A stretch of DNA of 64,000 bases, taken from contig PPXM03000001.1 in NCBI GenBank assembly GCA_003707065.3, positions 372,001 through 436,000 of the forward strand, read 5' to 3'. This document shows positions 1 to 10,873 of this stretch, piece after piece. Source of the stretch: Trigonopsis variabilis. Lineage: Eukaryota > Ascomycota > Trigonopsidomycetes > Trigonopsidales > Trigonopsidaceae. Every line of letters begins with the position of its first letter. Position 1 is the stretch's first letter. The notes under the pieces were generated by a model. It saw only the letters and a program-made list of their open reading frames with translations, ran no database searches and was not told the DNA's origin. The translations under genes were made by a program, and so were the position numbers.

Positions 1-1953
1 GTGCTATTATGGGGAGATGAGGTATGTTATTGTTCGTAGAAAAGTCCGACAACCAGCACTTTGCTAATTATTAGATTGAATACATGGTAATTTGTTTTGA
101 TGATGAGCAACGGGAGGCGACATTGTCCTTGCGTCAGGGAGAAATCTTGAAGGCTTTAGCAGATCAAGAGGAACGAGAGTAAGTAAATAAACAAGAGCCG
201 TGAGACTGATAGTATCAGCCCGAAATCCATGCTCAACTCTTCCTTTCACCCTGAATATGGAAGGTATATGTTGGAAGCTACTCCGGCTAAGCCTTATTCT
301 GGGCAATTGTCCGACCTATTAGAAGTGGAGAATAATATGAAAAACCGGCGGAAAATAGCCAAGGCTAATCTTAACAAAAATGAATACCCTCTGACAATCG
401 CATCATTTCCTCTCTTGGGCAGTGCTGGACAGTTCACCACTCCGTACTATCCTCCCCATGGTCCTGTTGCCCGATCTTTATTTCTTCCCGACGAAATAAT
501 TAACCAACACGTTCGATTTCCTACATTGACTGCCAATATCAGACAGCGTCGAGGATCCAAAGTCGCTATCAATGTTCCAATTTACAAAGATAAAAACTCT
601 CCATCGCCATTCATTGATCCTAGTATTCCTCGAGATCTTACGGATTATCCTGAAGATGCCGATGTCCGCAATGGAGCAGCCGAGGTCGATCATATCTATA
701 TGGATGCCATGGGTTTTGGTATGGGCTGTTGTTGCCTCCAAATCACCTTTCAAGCTACCGACATCTCCGAAGCGAGACAATTATATGATCATCTTGCTCC
801 TCTGGGAGCTATAATGCTGGCTTTGACTTCAGCAAGCCCAATTTGGAGAGGCTATTTAAGCGATCAGGATTGCCGATGGAATGTAATAGCCGGTAGTGTC
901 GACGACCGGACGGAAGAAGAACGAGGATTGAAGCCATTGGTACATGATAAGTTTGTTATTCCCAAATCGAGATATGACTCGATCGATTCATATCTTTCGG
1001 TCAATCCCCTCAATGACCCAAGAGTTTATAATGATCTAGAATTTGTCATGGATGATAATATTCGAAAAAAGTTACTCGACGCAGGAATGGACGACTTGCT
1101 TGCTCAACACTTCGCCCACTTATTTATTCGTGACCCAATAGTTATCTTCTCTGATCGTCTTGATTTAGACGACTCCACAGATTCAGATCATTTTGAAAAT
1201 ATCCAGTCGACCAATTGGCAAACGCTACGATTTAAGCCTCCTCCTCCGGGATCATCGATTGGCTGGCGAGTGGAGTTCCGAAGCATGGAAATTCAAATGA
1301 CCGATTTCGAAAACGCGGCCTTTTCTATTTTTATTGTTCTTCTGACCAGGGCTATTTTGAGCTTCGGTTTGAATTTCTACATGCCCCTTTCCTTGGTGGA
1401 TCGAAACATGGCTGTTGCTCACCATCGTGATGCCGTCAACAAGGAGAGATTCTGGTTTCGACAAAATATATTCCCAGATAGAGTTTCTTATCCTCCGTCA
1501 CCGGCTGAGTCGGATGGCTCTAGTGCATCATCAGACGAGCAATCCCATCCCGGGGTTTCGGCCCCGAGTGAGAATGTCGCCATGCAGATGTCACTAAACA
1601 CTATCATTAACGGATCGGAAGAGACAGAAACAGAACCTGAGTTCATTGGACTTATCCCACTAGTCGAGAAATATCTAGACTCTATGAATATTGACATCGC
1701 TGCTCGCTGTGGTATCCGAGCTTACTTGAGTTTAATCTCTAGACGAGCTTCTGGTGAATTGAAGACGCCGGCAACTTGGATCCGTTCATTTGTGAGGAGC
1801 CATCCAGATTACAAATTTGATTCTATTGTTTCGCAGGGGATCAATTATGATCTCATGAAGATGATCGAGGATATCACCGAAGGATGCGAGTGGGATGGAG
1901 CAGCAAGAGGCATGCTGGGCGGAGTTCGAGGTGTGGTGACTCCAAATGAGTAA
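1..1953 (+). CDS. GSH1: Glutamate-cysteine ligase catalytic subunit, 5' truncated by window edge
   Basis: Catalyses ATP-dependent joining of glutamate and cysteine, the first and limiting step of glutathione synthesis in the cytosol. Three exons are visible: 1-21 (reads VLLWGDE), 75-178 and 219-1953. The introns are 53 and 40 bp. The LLWGDE-IEYMV join matches the conserved N-terminal block of the eukaryotic GCLC family, so the intron calls are firm. About 619 residues are present, against roughly 640-680 in the family, so only a short N-terminus lies left of the window. The signature MDAMGFGMGCCCLQ lies near fragment residue 203, followed by the SPIWRGYLSDQDCRW block and the late MEIQMTDFENAAF block. 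An acidic/serine-rich insert (near residues 475-500) interrupts the C-terminal part, which is common in fungi. The identification is very secure. Confidence 0.96.
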
Positions 1954-2166
1954 AGGAAGGAAACTATACATGGATAATTATAGATCAGAACTCTACTTTG
2001 TCATCAAGTAATAGCATCAAGGGTGTAGAGGTTTTAATCTTTATTAGAGGTCCAGAATGAATGAAATACAAAGCGCTGCCGATATCAATGGAGATAGAAA
2101 TAGAAAGCCTATTCGAAAATATTTCACTGAGCAGGGTACAAGAGACATACATGCAAAATCCATTCA

Positions 2167-2458
2167 CTAATTTCCACTTTCTTTGATTTCTTTAAGTTGC
2201 TTGACTCGCTCCTGGAACAAAAGCCATTCACATTTCTCATATTCATGACGTTCGTGTGTACAGTTCCAAGGCAAAAACCAGCCTTTAGGTCGACAATCAT
2301 TGAGCTTAATAAGGTAGGCGGCACATTTGTCACGATAAGCCAGTGGGATCCGAGCCTTTCTCATTTCTTCCTCAGAAACTAGAGCGTTAGTCGATCGAAC
2401 AAAATGACACCATACTTCCAGCAGGAACTTCATCCGGACCTATATGACCATGGCCCAT
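2167..2458 (-). CDS. NDUFB7: NADH:ubiquinone oxidoreductase B18 subunit (NDUFB7)
   Basis: Accessory subunit of respiratory complex I, on the intermembrane-space side of the mitochondrial inner membrane. Two exons, 2416-2458 and 2167-2378, with a 37-bp intron that has a perfect GACTAAC branch site. Splicing gives an 84-residue protein starting MGHGHIGPDEVP and continuing EEEMRKARIPLAYRD, a hallmark of fungal NDUFB7. The twin CX9C motifs that fold through the Mia40 pathway are visible: C-AAYLIKLND-C and C-THERHEYEK-C. Without splicing, an in-frame start inside exon 1 would give an unrelated N-terminus, so the spliced form is preferred. It is convergent with GSH1, about 210 bp away. Its presence shows that the organism keeps complex I. 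Confidence 0.93.
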
Positions 2459-2687
2459 TGTAGTGCAGGTGAGTTGGGAGTAGCAAATATTAACAGAAGG
2501 ATGATTGGTTGGCATGACAGTCCTTAGTTCGTGACAGTTAAAACCCTAATCACGACCACGCTTAGAAAGTGTTACGACGACCGTCGTGTAGCAATCGCGT
2601 CCAAGGGGTAAATAGACACTGAGGCCTCAAGACAAGATAAATCAAATCAAACCGTGAATTTTCTGAAGGGCTCGTGCTTGATTCAAA

Positions 2688-5045
2688 ATGACTCAAGTAT
2701 ATAAAGCTACATATTCAGGAGTAAGTGGTATTCCTTACAAGTCGAGAGCTCATTCCGTCTAGGTTCCCGTCTTTGAGATTGTGGCCCGCAATGTGGCAGT
2801 GATGAGACGACGGTCAGATTCTTGGTACAATGCCACACAGATTCTTAAAGTCGCCGAATTTGATAAACCTCAACGGACCAGGATTTTGGAACGGACGGTT
2901 CAGCGAGGAACTCATGAAAAGGTCCAAGGAGGATACGGGAAATACCAAGGTTAGACGAGATTGCAATAGAAATTCTAACTCCACTCAGGTACATGGATTC
3001 CTCCAGATCGGGCTTTAGAACTTGCTAGGGAATTCGGTGTGGAAGATGTTCTAAAAATCCTTTTTGATTTCGAGCCTTCAGCTACATCTCCTCCTCCGGC
3101 TCCTAAACACACAGTTGCTTCGAGGTCATCTATTGCAACTAAGGCATCTAGTTCTCCTGCTACTAGACGAGCTCAAGTCACGTCAAGGCATGCTTCTCCA
3201 AGGCTCAATCAGTCGTCTGAAGCCAAGAAACCGGGAAGGAGAGGTAGACCGCCAGGTTCTAAGAATCAGACTACGACGATCAGTGAAAAAGATACCATCC
3301 AACCCACAAAGCGTCGTCGGGGAAGACCGTCCTTAGCTTCTCGCATGGCTAGTCGGGAACAGGAGCTGCTGGAGCTAGGAGAAGGTGCAGGAGACGCAGC
3401 TACCTACTCGCCGTTATCTTCTCCGAGCGAAGGCCCGACTGACGAAGATGGCAGCCCAGCTCAGTCAAGAACGTCTCACATTCATCCCCCTTATGCGGGT
3501 GCAGGAGGAGTATCAAGTCGTTTCTCCTTATCGAAAACCGATGGATCGACTCATAAGCGAAACCTCTCCCATCTCAATGGGTCTACACCTATCTCTGTTA
3601 GTCAATATTCACCTCAAGTATCTCATACAGCTTCGGCGGCTGCTCAAGCGCTCTATAGTGACCGGTTACTCGATTACTTCATGAACCCTGACGAGGATAA
3701 CATCCCCAATTTCTTACTTCATCCACCACCTGACTTTGATGTCAACAGCGTAATTGATGACGAAGGACATACAGCCTTCCATTGGGCTTGTGCAATGGGG
3801 CATATTCGCATAATCGAATTGCTGCTGAGAGCTGGAGTGGATGTGAATATTGTCAATGACGCAGGCCATACTGCTCTCATAAGAGCTATTCTCTTTACCA
3901 ATAATTACGACCGACGAACTTTTCCTCGTCTAGTGGAGCTCCTTAAATCGACAATCTTTCATGTGGATGGCTACGGCCAGACTATTTTCCACCACATTGC
4001 AATGGCGACATCTTCAAGATCTAAAGTATCAGCTGCTAGGTATTATATCGAAGTGTTAATGGGCAAGATATCGGAAAACTATTCTCTCGATATGATGGCC
4101 GAAATTCTTGATCAGCAAGACTCTGCTGGAGACACGGCATTACTCATCGCGGCTCGCAACGGGGCTCGAAAGGTAGTCAAGGTGCTTTTAAGTTATAATG
4201 CTAGTCCGGATATTCCAAATAAATCAGGTCGCATAGCCCAAGATTATATATACGAGCACGAGAGTCAACGGCGAGCAGCAGCTGCCGTTGCCCAAGTGGC
4301 CGCAAACACCAGGGCGCTCAAATCGAGCTCGTCGCCGGCAGCTAATTATGATGCAAATGAGTTGACTGCTCAAGATGTTGCCAAGGCTTCAGTTGGTCAA
4401 CGGCTGCCTTCCTATATCAACCAACCTCATATTTCTGAAACAGGAATTCGAGCATGTCAAGAGGTCATACTGTTCATGGCAGAGAACCTGAATGGGCTAG
4501 CTGATGCATACGACGCCGAGTTACGAGAAAAGGAGGAAGACCTGAAACAGGGCCGTGAGCTGTTGGAAGAAACAAAACAGGAGCTGATAATGAGGGAAAG
4601 CATGCTGGGTGCTCTGAAAGAGCAAGTTGGTGACTTGAATCAGCTAGACGAGATTATTCGGCAGAGCGAGGAATTAGTTGATGGGCGAGCAGTGCAGCTC
4701 CGAAAAGTGGTTGAACGGACACAGGCTAGAGATTTGGCCGGATTGGTACGGAAGCAAGAGCTGGCGGCACGAGAGGAGATTGGACGGGCATTGGAGTATA
4801 TGGGCCTGAGCCATGAAGAAGAAGCTGAGCATCATCATCTTGCTCAAGAATTGACGCGATTACAGCAGGAGCGGCGGCAGCTAGTGGACGAAATTGTCGA
4901 TAGGTGGTCGGGCGCCGGTGTGGGGGGCAAGATGAACGACTATCGGCGGTTGATCTCACTGAGTTCGGGCATCAAGCTTAGCGAAGTCGACGGCTTGCTT
5001 GACGACATCTGCCAAGAACTCTCTGTTGAAGCTGATGGATTATGA
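2688..5045 (+). CDS. MBP1: Mbp1-type APSES/ankyrin cell-cycle transcription factor
   Basis: DNA-binding subunit of an MBF-like complex that activates G1/S genes through ACGCGT boxes. Three exons: 2688-2720, 2763-2949, 2989-5045 (introns 42 and 39 bp), 758 residues. The N-terminal APSES domain (about 1-100) reads [17 protein letters not shown], then [18 protein letters not shown], then [12 protein letters not shown] across the second splice. Residues 150-190 are basic and hold two AT-hook-like cores ([10 protein letters not shown] and KRRRGRPSL). Ankyrin repeats lie near 325-375 ([16 protein letters not shown]) and 455-495 ([16 protein letters not shown]). A charged coiled coil follows near 580-650, and the C-terminus probably binds a Swi6-type partner. 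Family assignment is secure. Whether it is the Mbp1, Res1 or Res2 orthologue cannot be told from sequence alone. Confidence 0.93.
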
Positions 5046-6369
5046 CTTGCATTTCAAGGTGTTGTTGTACGTTAGAGTAGTAGGATCGGAGAGCATTTGG
5101 AATCCTCGCCCAAAGCTTCGTGTACGATTGCACTTTCTCCCCACGTTACATAATTCCCTTTTCGGTGGGCACAAGCTAAACTGACAAAAAGGTTCGTAAG
5201 AGGGGCTATCCCTAAGAAGAAATGACACTAGCACAAACGTTGATATCCGTAGACAACATGCAAAACAAGCAAAGCAAGGAGACGCCTGGTAGGGGTCTAT
5301 AATGAAACCCTAGCACGAGACATCATGTGACTTGTCGGTAGGTCCGCGGTGCTACCAAGGACTACTAGCACTATTATTGTTGTCGTTAAGGCACATCGTG
5401 TTACAATACCTCGTTTAGATGCACATCCGGATCCTGAGCTAGCCACTTCTTTTGATTTCCCCAAGAGACCCGAAAGGGAAAGTGGGGAGATGACATACGA
5501 TAGAAGGGGGGAGGTTGTGACTTTTAGCTTTGACATGCAGGCGACCTTTGGAGCCCAAGGAAGATCTTGAGACTGGAAAAGGATGAGGAGGGCCAGGTGG
5601 AGCCGGATGAAACCGGCCGAGATCCGGCATGTATTCCGGTCGCGATTTCGGCGAGGACAGGGCTCAGTAGAGCCATTGTAATGCTCTAGACCCGAAGTGA
5701 CCGTTTTAAATCAAAGGTTGGCCACAGAGTTAGCTTGTTGCTTAGTCTTACGCACAACAATGTGGGGACGACTAGATGTTTCCCAATTGGGAAAGCACTC
5801 CGAGGTCACCCGGGTTAGACCAGAAGTAGAAGAAAAACTAAGCCCCGCAAAATAGACAACCGCCAAGGGCTAGAACCAAGTCTGGTCTTTGTCAAAAAGA
5901 CAAACTGTTTTGATTAGAATTGAGAGAGCCAACTAAAACACAAATCTCCAGCTGGGCGGAAGACACGACGTAAAAGTCCCAGATGGTTTCATTCCATAGA
6001 TGTACGCCAGGATTCTCTGCGGCGTCTCCGTGCCATGTTCCCCACACTGAATAATTTCACCGTAAACCCGAATGGGGGATCGTATATTTTCCCCATGGCT
6101 TGCATGCTCCATTCTCGACTTTAGCCTACAGATTTTCCCCTCACGATACACATATATATAAATACATATAGCCACGAGACTGGCGGGTGACTTTTACAGC
6201 ACGCCAAAGGGGATATCGAAGCAGACTTAAATTTGGAGAATACCAAGCCGAAACCGTCCGCATTCTGTCGAGGCAAGAACAACGCCTTTGACTCAGTGTT
6301 ACTGATAATAACTTGTTGTTTCAAAAAGAATTGCCAAAGGCCCAACCAGGCATAGTTGAGCAAGCGCCT
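5046..6369. other. Gene-free spacer between MBP1 and the Mth1/Std1-like gene
   Basis: About 1.3 kb without a convincing gene. Only short unconserved ORFs occur (for example 5349-5570). The left part should hold the MBP1 3' UTR and the right part the promoter of the Mth1/Std1-like gene. A short poly-purine run (about 5,460-5,520) and an AT-rich patch (cacatatatataaatacata, near 6,148-6,169) are visible. I found no tRNA-like fold or repeat. Confidence 0.5.
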
Positions 6370-7638
6370 ATGATGATCCACCATATGACCCGTCCTTCTA
6401 TTCCCTTGTTTCCCCATTCTAACTATCATTCTTCACCTATGAAGCCGGATGTTCGACGCAGTAGTCTGGACAGCCCATCGTTCGAGCATGTCGAGACTTG
6501 CGAGCCAGGTACCGAGAACCGGCCGGGCCTGAATTATTGTCAACTACACCCCAATCTTTCAATAAAATCTTCTACTCTATCGGCAACGGTGAAATTTTCT
6601 GGACAAACCCTGACTCCGTTGTCAGTAAACGCAGTCATTCCTCGAGATTGGTCAAGTTATTATGACTCCAAACACAAGAGACCAAGATATACAGATAGAG
6701 ATTTAATTGACTGGCAATTAAATGACTTGAGGTCATGGTTGATTCTATGCTTTTTACCGCCTTCTTGGAATGGAAAGGTCCCTACTTTGCTGGAGCCAAA
6801 CTTCCACGTTTCTCATCTGCCTTTAAATGCCTCCGATGACTTGGCAGTTGATGTTCTACTGAATCATTCAAATTTCTATATAGAGCATCCCCTTCCCAGG
6901 GACATTCTTCTTTCCATGGCTAATCATACTGTCAGGACCGCTCGCTTGAGACAAGAAAATCCTAACCAGAAGACCAAGCAAGAGTGGAGGAATATGATTG
7001 AGAACTATCTCCTCAACGTGGCATGCGAAGTGCAATGCCGATTAGAATACGCAAGATCCCTCATTGAGAGTGAGCGTCTAAATAGACGTCGCCAGCGTCG
7101 TCGCCGGTCTTCTTCCGCATCGTCGTCTTCTTCTGCTAGCAGCATTCATTCCAATCTGAGAACTCTACAGTCGCAAAACACTGCAATTGGCAAGCCTGCT
7201 CTTTTTCAAGGCAGTGGGAAAATGGGTGGACTTTCCCCTACTAGCCCCAAACCTCTGGTGATCCATCCTCACTCTAATGAACCACAGTCTCCTCCTTTTC
7301 TAGCTGCATTACATACTCAGTCTGCCGGAGTGGAGTCTTCCTTGACTAACAAACCAGCTCTTCTGGCCAGATCAAGATCTTCTAAAAGCGACGAATCAAC
7401 CAGCCCCGTCAGCTCCAAGCGTGGTCTACCTATTACGGCTTTACTGTCTAAAGCTGACGACAACACTGATCAAGGATCCACCATTCCATCCATCGCCTCT
7501 CTAGCTGATCCGTCGCAGGGTAAAGTTGCGCTTCCAGGCGAAGTTGATAAGATCGAATTATGGAAAGAGACACAAACGCGACTCTATCGGAGACTAGGAT
7601 TGGAATGGCAGGTGGATGACACAATACGTATGAACTGA
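6370..7638 (+). CDS. MTH1: Mth1/Std1-family glucose-signalling regulator
   Basis: Homologue of budding-yeast Mth1/Std1, which relay signals from membrane glucose sensors to the Rgt1 repressor and are destroyed through SCF-Grr1 when glucose is present. Three conserved blocks appear in family order: YTDRDLIDWQLNDLRSWLIL (near residue 107; yeast FTKRELLDWDLNDIRSLLI), QEWRNMIENYLLNVACEVQC (near 205; yeast [20 protein letters not shown]), and LWKETQTRLYRRLGLEWQ (near 395; yeast IWSQCQAQVYQRLGLDWQ). Between the last two blocks lies a serine/arginine-rich low-complexity linker. The chosen start is the first in-frame ATG; the frame stays open 57 bases upstream without an ATG, so a 5' exon is possible. 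As written it has 422 residues, close to the yeast proteins. Partnership with Grr1 here is inferred from yeast. Confidence 0.85.
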   Translation: MMIHHMTRPSIPLFPHSNYHSSPMKPDVRRSSLDSPSFEHVETCEPGTENRPGLNYCQLHPNLSIKSSTLSATVKFSGQTLTPLSVNAVIPRDWSSYYDSKHKRPRYTDRDLIDWQLNDLRSWLILCFLPPSWNGKVPTLLEPNFHVSHLPLNASDDLAVDVLLNHSNFYIEHPLPRDILLSMANHTVRTARLRQENPNQKTKQEWRNMIENYLLNVACEVQCRLEYARSLIESERLNRRRQRRRRSSSASSSSSASSIHSNLRTLQSQNTAIGKPALFQGSGKMGGLSPTSPKPLVIHPHSNEPQSPPFLAALHTQSAGVESSLTNKPALLARSRSSKSDESTSPVSSKRGLPITALLSKADDNTDQGSTIPSIASLADPSQGKVALPGEVDKIELWKETQTRLYRRLGLEWQVDDTIRMN

Positions 7639-8305
7639 ACGAATTAAAAAGGTGGTAAACAGGAGTTAGGATTAGTAAAGACGGTTATGGATATTTTCAT
7701 CTGTAGGCGCATTTGAACTCATTCATCGCATTCGTTGCCTGACGGAACCCGAAGCCGAGGCCTGCATCAAATGATGTGGGGTAATTGTTGACCCAAGCGG
7801 GACTTCGGGAGATGACGTCCCCGCCTGCTGTCCATTTTGGGTTCCGATTTGATCCGACCTGCCAATCCAGCAATTTTGATTAGTCTACGCTCAACACCAA
7901 CAAATTCAATAAAATGTGGAGGCTTTTATTCTCATCACTTCTGAGACTTACAGTGCCAATCAACCGCGCTTCAGAGCGCGTTTTCCCGTGCTCCTTGGCT
8001 TAGTCTTGTCAAATTGACGATCAGCCCTTTGTCGCCACTCTTTTCCCCCTTTGCCCAACATTGGCCGGTTATGGTCGACTTTGGTCTAGGTCATGCCAAA
8101 TGCACAGCTTCTACTTGGAGTCGTGACTATCAGTTTGTCTGCTCACTAATATTGGATTATTCCAGAATTGTCTGAATGACCAGCTCAGTACTCTGTCTCA
8201 AGCGTAGTCCCACGTCCAAGATTACTTGCCATAGGATGAAATGATCAAGTCACTTTATCCAGTTGAAACCAAAGGAGCTTAGAGGATTTTCTTTCTCGTT
8301 AACTA
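7639..8305. other. Intergenic spacer after the Mth1/Std1-like gene
   Basis: About 670 bp without a supported gene. A minus-strand stretch of about 53 open codons ends at a stop near 7,686 and is preceded by an acceptor-like site, but no start exon could be joined to it. It is listed among rejected items. Confidence 0.35.
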
Positions 8306-8598
8306 ATGTCGGTTCACTTTCCTAATCAAGTAACCCCGCGAGCTTTCCTGAATGGGATTATCAAAAACAACCAATTGCTCTCCGACATTGCTCCCGAAAT
8401 TGACAAAAGGTAAGCTCAAGCGCTAGAATATCAGACCATCAGAAAGTCCCTACTGCCAAGGACTCTCTCAGCTGGTGCACAAAGGCAAGTTCGGATTCTC
8501 ATCCTGATATGGACGAGGCGATGCTGGAAGCAAGCATTTCCAGCAGCTTGAAATTCGTAAAGGCACCGGAAACGCTCGAATTGGCTCAATTCCAGTAA
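8306..8598 (+). CDS. Possible small two-exon protein of unknown function
   Basis: Not recognised. Exon 8306-8409 (starts MSVHFPNQVTPRAFLNG) can be joined to 8472-8598 (ends LKFVKAPETLELAQFQ, then TAA). The intron is 62 bp, with a GTAAGC donor, a CTACTG-type branch site and a CTCAG acceptor. The join keeps frame and gives 76 residues, soluble and rather acidic in the second half (HPDMDEAMLEAS). An upstream AG (CCAAG, 11 bp earlier) would give a different frame that stops after about 30 codons. Support is only intron signals plus frame. It sits alone in a 3.2-kb stretch otherwise lacking genes, and could be a chance ORF pair. Confidence 0.35.
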
Positions 8599-10873
8599 AC
8601 CTCTTAAAAAGTAAAGAGATAATCACATGTTTTAATCCATTACTATCACCGGTCTTGTCTTTGTCCACGACGCACAAGCAGGGCACGGCTGCTTTATTCA
8701 GAACTTCTTCCCTTGATCCTTGTCTGGAACGGAAAGAGTCCTCGTTTCGACTGCTTTTACTATTATTATACTTGAGTAGAATAATAGTTGACTTAGCTTA
8801 TAATATTTGGTGGGTGATATCTTTAAGCCATCCACTTTCTCTCTTCTGTCTTTGAGGCAATCTATCATTATCCCAACTTCTGAGAGTGGATAGATCTGTC
8901 GCCTTTCTCCTTCGCAGTTCCATGAGGTACTCCTAATTTCCCCTTCCATCTGTCATAGATGTTCCATTGACTTGGAGTGCACCGAATTTAGACACGTCCT
9001 CGTCATCTCTCTGGAGGAATAAATACATGGACAACAGCGCTCATTCGAAGGACTGGATCATGAATGACGAAAGATTAAGCTTAACATTCAAATATTTATA
9101 GAAAGGCGCTCATTTATCTTGATATTGACTTCGTCTGTCTTTACAGAAAGATATAGACTAATCATAGGAGGCCAAGCGGTTTACCACATAACACGCATGC
9201 TTCCCTGAATAAGCGCAGCGACTTTTCCATCGCACTGTCTGGAGACTTTTCATGAATAAAGGTTGATCAGCACTTTTGGATGACCTCAATATCCGTTTTT
9301 GGAAAACAAGAGCAGGGTAAGGGACCATTAAAGAATCGCAAGAAGAATAACTTTAAATATTAATTATCTTCCACTCAAGAAAGTCAGTTATATCAGTGGA
9401 TAGTCTCCTAGCCGACAGCATCTCAAGGTATAGTCACGATTGGTCATCTGGTAGTCGTCAACCCGAGACATAAGGGTTTGATAGACGAAGGAAAGAGTAA
9501 TATTATTTATGACATGATAACTAAAAGAATGATGATCACGGAATTGAATAACTATCATTGATAAACGTATCTTCAGCGAAACCTCCTCTGAATCCCTGTG
9601 GAGACGATTAACAGTTCGCGACCGTTCATGAGGCCTTTTAGTAAGACTTTCATGCATTTCCTTGATCATGAGCGGATGATCCTAGAAAATCTCGAATAAG
9701 AAACGAGCTAGCCATTCTACCGCAAAAAAGATATAATATCTGGCACGAATTAATCGATTAAATCCTAGCAAAGAATATCCAGACCAACGTTATTGCAAAC
9801 AAACCTCGTTTTCGACATATATCCAGGTTGAAAATCAAATTAAGCGGTGAAGATTACTCGGTGAAAGGAACCGCAATACCATAATCAATTCGGTGACTTT
9901 CGTTTGATCGCAGAATAAGTTTGTCCTCGCTGTTGACTGGATACAATGATTTTCAATATCACGCTATACTTCTTTGATTTCAGCTATCTGGCACACGGTT
10001 GATAATAGTCGAAGAAGTACAGGCAATAAAGCTATCTTTGATATGTGAGGGGTGAATCCAAGGAAGGTGGAAAAAATAATTTGAACCATCAGAAACAAAA
10101 CTAATCATATCTCTTCGTTCATATCACTTACCATCTCGATAATGACTACCCGAATTTTGCAGACCAGTAGAAGACGGACGGAAACACCAATTTTGGAAGA
10201 CAATACAGGTCGGAATGCACGTGACCGGGCGGAGGTATCATATTATGGAATCTTACCTGAACAGAATGAGTCGAAAAGTTGCGCAGTGAGATAATTTGAA
10301 TTACATCTTGTTGTCAGGTCTTGACATGCTTGAACACAACCCCTTTCTTCTCAAATACTTCCTGCATCAAGTATTCTTGCAAGGATCAAGTTTACTGCTG
10401 AAGTTATTTACAGATTGTGCACCAACACCAGTCACGATACTGCGATTTTGCATCTATTCTATATCTCAAAAAGTAAATAACTCCTTCGGATGACCTTCTT
10501 GGTTTCTTTTGATTGTATTCATTCTCATAAAGCCCTCATATCCGTAATATAGCATAACTATTGTGAACTATGTGAAAAATTGAGATCACAGGAAGCAAAA
10601 GTAGCTGTCTAGCTGGATACTAAGCCGATGAGTGCCGAGATCCACTGATTTAAACCCAGCGCCCAATTCATAGTACTCCGTGTTCTTAGGTTACGGAATT
10701 TATATAAAATCTCACGATCTAGGCATTCGCAAGGACTTCGTTGCAAGAAATTGTCTTAAATGTTTTCCTCATTCTGGTTTCGGTAGTCCAACAGAGAACA
10801 ACAGCCACGTGACTCCTTCTTGTCTTGCTTTTCCTCATCCTTCGCTTCCTTGGATCGTCGAGGATATGACAGA
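8599..10873. other. 2.3-kb gene-free spacer
   Basis: Only short ORFs (at most 93 codons), none with recognisable motifs or credible splice joins. The sequence is AT-rich and contains two CACGTGAC boxes, at 10218 and 10806. A weak box C / box D-like pair (ATGATGA at 9529, CTGA at 9588) was seen but lacks a clear terminal stem. I saw no tRNA, U-snRNA, RNase P or SRP RNA signature, but a divergent fungal ncRNA could be missed by eye. Confidence 0.4.
10806..10813 (+). promoter_or_regulatory. CACGTGAC (CDEI/E-box type) site upstream of ketopantoate reductase-like gene
   Basis: CACGTGAC is the reverse complement of GTCACGTG, which fits the Cbf1 CDEI consensus RTCACRTG. It lies about 60 bp before the start codon. 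A second copy is at 10218-10225. The match is exact but short, so function is inferred. Confidence 0.35.

Noticed and set aside
7686-7855. Minus-strand stretch of about 53 open codons after an acceptor-like site (WTAGGDVISRSPAWVNN region)
   Set aside because: Composition looks protein-like, but no upstream exon with an ATG joins in frame. The frame is closed just before it, and another reading frame through the same acceptor is also open.
9529-9591. Box C (ATGATGA) and box D (CTGA) spaced like a C/D snoRNA
   Set aside because: No clear terminal stem and no guide complementarity could be tested. Such short motifs are common by chance.
10142-10294. 50-codon plus-strand ORF containing a CACGTGAC site
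   Set aside because: No motif, no splice partners and a length expected by chance.
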